Assembly (NCBI GenBank): GCA_016929775.1 | Contig: JAFGIE010000049.1 | Location: 1-20,147 of the forward strand | DNA from: Anaerolineae bacterium | GTDB taxonomy: Bacteria > Chloroflexota > Anaerolineae > JAFGEY01 | Direction: 5' to 3' | Length of the DNA stretch: 20,147 nucleotides | In this document: in pieces, positions 16,849-20,147 of the stretch | Layout of the letters: every line of letters begins with the position of its first letter | How positions within the stretch are numbered: position 1 is the stretch's first letter | Notes under the pieces: generated by a model | What the model was told of the DNA's origin: nothing | Database searches by the model: none | What the model saw: only the letters and a program-made list of their open reading frames with translations | Position numbers and translations under genes: made by a program

Positions 16849-18231
16849 TTACGACTCCACCTCGCCCAGCACAGCGCACAGCACGCCGAGCAGCGCGTCC
16901 TCCTGCCCTTCTAGGACCGTGCGCGGGTCGATGCAAAGTAGATCGTGTTCGATGCGCGCGATCACGGCAGGGTCGTGTGCGCGCAACCGTGCCGCAGCGC
17001 CGTCCGGCGAGGGGACCGCGATCGCCAGCAACCGGGTCGGCACGCTCTCCCCGGGCAGGCTCCCGCCGCCCGCAGCGGAGCGCCCATCGATCACGCTGGC
17101 TTCGATCCCGGCGTCCTGGAGGCGCTCTGCCCAGCGCTGCGCGCGCGCTGCGAGCTCGTCCAGGCTCAGGGCGAGGAGCTGCCAGACTGGGACGCTGCGC
17201 TCTGCCTCGCCGCGCACGTATTGCAGCAGCGTAGCCTGCAGCCCAGCCAACGTCGCCTTGTCCACGCGCAGTGCGCGCGTCAAGGGGTGACTGCGCAGTC
17301 GCGCGATCAGCTCCGCCCGCCCGACGAGGACCCCCGCCTGCGGCGCGCCCAGCAACTTGTCGCCGCTAAAGGAGACCAGGTCGATCCCCGCCTCGAGCGC
17401 TTCTTGCGGCGTTGGCTCCCGGGTGAAGCCATAGCGCGCTGTGTCGAGCAAGGTCCCGCTGCCCAGGTCCTCGAACACGATCAGCCCGTGCGCGTGCGCC
17501 AGATCGACCAGATCGCGCGCTGGCACGGACGTGGTGAACCCGATCATCCGGTAGTTGCTCTGGTGGGCGACCATGAGCATGCCCGTTTCCGGGCCGATTG
17601 CCGCTGCATAGTCGCGCAGGTGAGTGCGATTCGTCGTGCCGACCTCGACCAGCACCGCTCCGCTCTGGCGCATGACGTCCGGGATGCGGAACCCGCCGCC
17701 GATCTCGATCAACTGCCCGCGCGAGATCACGACCTCGCGCCCCTGCGCCAGGGCGCTGAGCGCCAGGAGCACCGCCCCGGCGTTGTTGTTCACGACCAAC
17801 GCCGCCTCTGCGCCCGTCAGGCGGCAGAGCAGATCGCTGGCGTGCACGTACCGGGAACCGCGTCGTCCCGCCTCCAGATCGTACTCGAGGTTGCTGTAGC
17901 CGCGCCCGACTGCGACCATCGCTTCCAGCGCTGCGTCGCACAGCGGCGCCCGCCCCAGGTTGGTGTGGATCACGACCCCGGTCGCATTGATCACCGGGCG
18001 CAGGGAAGGACGCCCCCATGCAGCCACCCACCCCGCAACACGTGCGACCAGCGTGGGCGCCTGCGGGCACGTCGCTCCCGCCAAGATCGCGGCGCGCGCC
18101 TCCTCCAGCACGGCGCGCACGGCTTCTGTGACCAACGGTCGGCCCTCGTCGGCGACCAAGGCCTCGATCTCGGGATGTTGCAGCAGCGCATCCACGCCAG
18201 GCAGCCGTCGCAGTTCCTCCATCGTGTCCAT
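16849..18231 (-). CDS. selA: L-seryl-tRNA(Sec) selenium transferase
   Basis: 460 residues, normal SelA length. It is a PLP enzyme converting seryl-tRNA(Sec) to selenocysteyl-tRNA(Sec) with selenophosphate. The N-terminus (MEELRRLPGVDALL) is the SelA-N domain. RPVINATGVVIHTNLGRAPL near residues 77-96 is a family hallmark. EYDLEAGRRGSR follows, and the PLP lysine is Lys292 in SFSGDKLLGAPQAG (E. coli Lys295). The start at 18231 is supported by GAGGGAG about 8 nt upstream; an in-frame ATG 9 nt later is possible. It follows the small membrane protein by 12 nt. selB, selC and selD are not in the window, and I saw no gene here with an in-frame TGA suggesting selenocysteine. Confidence 0.95.
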   Translation of the reverse strand: MDTMEELRRLPGVDALLQHPEIEALVADEGRPLVTEAVRAVLEEARAAILAGATCPQAPTLVARVAGWVAAWGRPSLRPVINATGVVIHTNLGRAPLCDAALEAMVAVGRGYSNLEYDLEAGRRGSRYVHASDLLCRLTGAEAALVVNNNAGAVLLALSALAQGREVVISRGQLIEIGGGFRIPDVMRQSGAVLVEVGTTNRTHLRDYAAAIGPETGMLMVAHQSNYRMIGFTTSVPARDLVDLAHAHGLIVFEDLGSGTLLDTARYGFTREPTPQEALEAGIDLVSFSGDKLLGAPQAGVLVGRAELIARLRSHPLTRALRVDKATLAGLQATLLQYVRGEAERSVPVWQLLALSLDELAARAQRWAERLQDAGIEASVIDGRSAAGGGSLPGESVPTRLLAIAVPSPDGAAARLRAHDPAVIARIEHDLLCIDPRTVLEGQEDALLGVLCAVLGEVES

Positions 18232-18243
18232 GGTTCGGCTCCC

Positions 18244-18642
18244 TCAGCGCTCCTTCGGCATCTCGCGTGTGATCAGGAATGTCTCTGTCAGCACAAACAC
18301 GGACAGGAGGATCAGCGCCAGCATCGTCGTCAACATGCGCCCCATCTGCATCCACGTCAGGATCACGACGAACAGCCCCCCCAGTATGCTCTGGCGCAGG
18401 AAGCGCAGCTGAAAGACCCGCCTGCTCTCAAAGCGCCCAAAGCGCACGTTGAGATACGCGACCGCCGGCATCAGCGTTGCCCCGACGGCGACAAAGAGCG
18501 CCGCGTAAAAGAGCACCACCGTGAACGGGTTGACCGGCAGCTGCACGACCACCACCAGCCAAGCAAGCCAGGCGATCAGAGCCACCGTGAGCGCATAACC
18601 TGTCACACGCCGGCTATCCTTGCTCGGATTGTATTGGGTCAC
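18244..18642 (-). CDS. Small four-span membrane protein, function unknown
   Basis: 132 residues from GTG 18642, with GGAGGGGG about 7 nt upstream. The N-terminus is short and polar (TQYNPSKDSRR). Four hydrophobic segments follow, near residues 15-35, 39-64, 80-101 and 103-124, with basic residues (NVRFGRFESRR) between spans 2 and 3. The tail REMPKER is charged. I recognise no family. It sits 48 nt after the kinase gene and 12 nt before selA, so it is probably part of the same transcript. Codon and base composition look like its neighbours, and hydrophobic periodicity supports a real gene. Confidence 0.78.
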   Translation of the reverse strand: MTQYNPSKDSRRVTGYALTVALIAWLAWLVVVVQLPVNPFTVVLFYAALFVAVGATLMPAVAYLNVRFGRFESRRVFQLRFLRQSILGGLFVVILTWMQMGRMLTTMLALILLSVFVLTETFLITREMPKER

Positions 18643-18690
18643 TGGGTCACCCCCTCCGGCGCGATGCCGCTCCTCGTCCCAGCGTGCAGC

Positions 18691-20034
18691 CTAGTACGTG
18701 TACGAGCTCCCGCCGATGAACTCGCGGATCAGCGAGTCGGGCGGGATCGCCGAATCGTCCTCCACGGGGAGCACCGTCTTGAGCAGTTCGTGGACGCGAT
18801 GGGCGCGATTGTAGGCATCCTGGCGGTGCGGGTCATCGCGGTAATCGTCGACCCACTGGGCAAAGTGATCCTTGAGCCGGTATCGCATCAGCGGCAGCTC
18901 GTAGGGCAGCGCGCTGTTGACGATATAGTCCGCCGTGTTGACGTGCGGGATGATGTTGCGCAGCTCGCTGCTCCGCACATAGTGCCAGTGCTCCAGCGTA
19001 CGGCGCGGGCTGTAGCCCCGGAAGAGCGAATCGCGAACCATGCGCCGCATGAGACGCACGTCGGTCCAGCGGATAAATCGCCCATCCGAGCAGCACTTCA
19101 TCTGGAGCAGAGTCTCGATGTAGAGCTTGAACTTTTGCTCGTCGGGCACAGCCGCCGTCATGCCCCGGTACAAGCCGTGCAGGCTGTCGATCAGGATGAT
19201 GTCCCGCGCGCCGATGTGCATGGGCGTCGCGTCGTCGGTTCGGGCGCCGCTCTTGAAATCGTAGAACGGGATCCGCACCTCCTCCCCGGCAATCAGCCGC
19301 GTGAGGTGATCGTTGATCAGCTCCAGATCGAGCGCCTGTGGCGTTTCAAAGTCATAGTCGCCGAACTCGTCCTTGGGATGAAGCGCCAGATCGTAAAAGT
19401 AGTGGTCCACGTTGAGCGCGACCAAGTTCATCCCACGCGCCTTGAGCGCCTGCTCGATCTTGATCGTGGTCGTGGTCTTGCCCGAGGACGATGGCCCGGC
19501 AATGATCACCAGCTTGAGCTCGTCCAGGCGCTCGCCGATCAGCTCGATGCCCGCCTGCACGTCCTCCTCGTAGAACGAGTCGGACTCGCGCACGATCTCG
19601 GGGAACTCGCCGCGCGAGAGCCGCGCGTTGAGGTGACCCACCGTGTGCAGATCGTGATCGACCGCCCAGGTCAGCGTCTCCCACAACTTGCGGTAGGGGA
19701 TGTTGGACGAGTCGCGGCTCTGATGCGCCGTCTTGCTGCGGCGGTGCCGCGATCGCTCCTCGCGGTACAGGATGTACGCCTTGGCTGTACGCGCATGCCC
19801 GTTCTCGATCAGCACCTTCTCGACGATGTCCTGGATCTCTTCCACGGTCGGGATGCGCCCCTCCGGCATCGTCTGCTCCAACACTGCCACCACCTGATCG
19901 CCCAGGCGCTCTGCAATGGCGCGATCTCGCCCTCCTACGGCGACAGCGGCGCGATAGATCGCGTTGACGATGCGCTCGCGATTAAAGGGAACCACCTCCC
20001 CCGTACGCTTGATGACCTGCTGAATCTGCGACAT
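18691..20034 (-). CDS. ATP-cone / uridine kinase-like nucleoside kinase fusion
   Basis: 447 residues from ATG 20034, chosen because AAGGAGG lies 5 nt upstream and the ATP-cone begins at once. Residues 2 to about 95 are an ATP-cone (VIKRTGEVVPFNRERIVNAI; IPTVEEIQDIVEKVLI; AKAYILYREER), the nucleotide-sensing domain of ribonucleotide reductases and NrdR. Residues about 170-447 are a phosphoribulokinase/uridine kinase-type P-loop kinase: GPSSSGKTTTT (about 178-188), the substrate-loop NVDHYFYDL, and the downstream RRTLEHWHYVRSSE segment of this nucleoside kinase group. It probably phosphorylates a nucleoside in salvage, with activity possibly tuned by ATP/dATP; substrate unproven. First gene of the five-gene minus-strand run. 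An in-frame extension to 20112 would overlap the promoter. Confidence 0.88.
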   Translation of the reverse strand: MSQIQQVIKRTGEVVPFNRERIVNAIYRAAVAVGGRDRAIAERLGDQVVAVLEQTMPEGRIPTVEEIQDIVEKVLIENGHARTAKAYILYREERSRHRRSKTAHQSRDSSNIPYRKLWETLTWAVDHDLHTVGHLNARLSRGEFPEIVRESDSFYEEDVQAGIELIGERLDELKLVIIAGPSSSGKTTTTIKIEQALKARGMNLVALNVDHYFYDLALHPKDEFGDYDFETPQALDLELINDHLTRLIAGEEVRIPFYDFKSGARTDDATPMHIGARDIILIDSLHGLYRGMTAAVPDEQKFKLYIETLLQMKCCSDGRFIRWTDVRLMRRMVRDSLFRGYSPRRTLEHWHYVRSSELRNIIPHVNTADYIVNSALPYELPLMRYRLKDHFAQWVDDYRDDPHRQDAYNRAHRVHELLKTVLPVEDDSAIPPDSLIREFIGGSSYTY

Positions 20035-20040
20035 GTACGC

Positions 20041-20103
20041 CTCCTTCCCTATCCTCCAGCGAGGCAGTGGGGCTTGAGGAGATACCGGCATCTCTTGGAG
20101 GAT
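20041..20103 (-). promoter_or_regulatory. Structured 5' leader of the nucleoside kinase operon
   Basis: In the transcript an 8-bp inverted repeat ATCCTCCA/TGGAGGAT (20103-20096 with 20058-20051) encloses a smaller stem GAGAT/ATCTC (20094-20090 with 20083-20079). The outer stem ends a few bases before the Shine-Dalgarno (about 20047-20040). The CCTCC strand could instead pair with that Shine-Dalgarno. Confidence 0.5.
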
Positions 20104-20112
20104 CCCTGCCAC

Positions 20113-20141
20113 ATTCTATCACGCTGTGGGCAGAAATCCAA
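20113..20141 (-). promoter_or_regulatory. Promoter of the kinase-selA-cyclase operon
   Basis: On the minus strand, TAGAAT (20118-20113) preceded by TGA (extended -10), with TTGGAT (20141-20136) as a weak -35 and a 17-nt spacer. Predicted start near 20106, leader about 70 nt. No better promoter was seen inside the downstream gene run before 11213. Confidence 0.55.
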
Positions 20142-20147
20142 ACTCCT

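Overview
The window is a gene-dense, GC-rich bacterial chromosome segment with no mobile elements, rRNA or CRISPR. The best guess for the source is a member of the Chloroflexota (Anaerolineae/Caldilineae-like). The reasons are the overall gene content (zinc-ribbon/cyclase/ATPase/TPR giant protein, HAAS+PadR pair, selA) and a secreted peptidase ending in an 'IYLPVVIR'-type tail, which resembles tails I recall from many secreted Chloroflexota proteins. This assignment is inference, not proof. Several promoters share a clear sigma-70 type extended -10, TGGTATAAT.

Layout, left to right. (1) Positions 1-1881, minus strand: rph (RNase PH) overlaps by 4 nt a GHMP sugar kinase that runs off the left edge. 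The kinase resembles plant galacturonokinase more than classical GalK. (2) 1915-2074: a divergent promoter region and tRNA-Arg(TCT) on the plus strand, followed by a hairpin between convergent units. (3) 2168-3559, minus: a PadR repressor and a HAAS-domain membrane protein, under a near-consensus promoter with a palindrome over its -10 box. (4) 3670-7589, plus: a PncC/CinA-C amidohydrolase, a DUF697-like GTPase, and an AI-2E-type membrane transporter fused to a HAD phosphatase, apparently one operon. (5) 7738-11097, minus: a secreted gingipain-type (C25) cysteine peptidase carrying ten 18-bp repeats that encode a perfect left-handed beta-helix-like hexapeptide. (6) 11230-20034, minus: a five-gene run in the order ATP-cone nucleoside kinase, small 4-TM protein, selA, GNAT-like acetyltransferase, and a 1443-aa tandem cyclase/ATPase/TPR protein.

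The most striking item is the tandem cyclase. Its two cyclase homology domains are complementary: the first has the metal-binding aspartates but lacks the transition-state arginine, and the second has Asn-x3-Arg and the Lys/Thr adenine-recognition positions but lacks the aspartates. Followed by a P-loop ATPase and TPRs, this is the architecture of mammalian soluble adenylyl cyclase. Other points of interest are the hexapeptide-repeat insertion in the peptidase, the transporter-HAD fusion, the ATP-cone-kinase fusion with a structured leader, and the galacturonokinase-like enzyme.

There is no gene-free stretch over 300 bases. The largest gaps are 3560-3750 (divergent promoters), 7590-7737 (end of convergent genes, one short direct repeat), 11098-11229 (peptidase promoter and leader) and 15562-15686 (nothing convincing).
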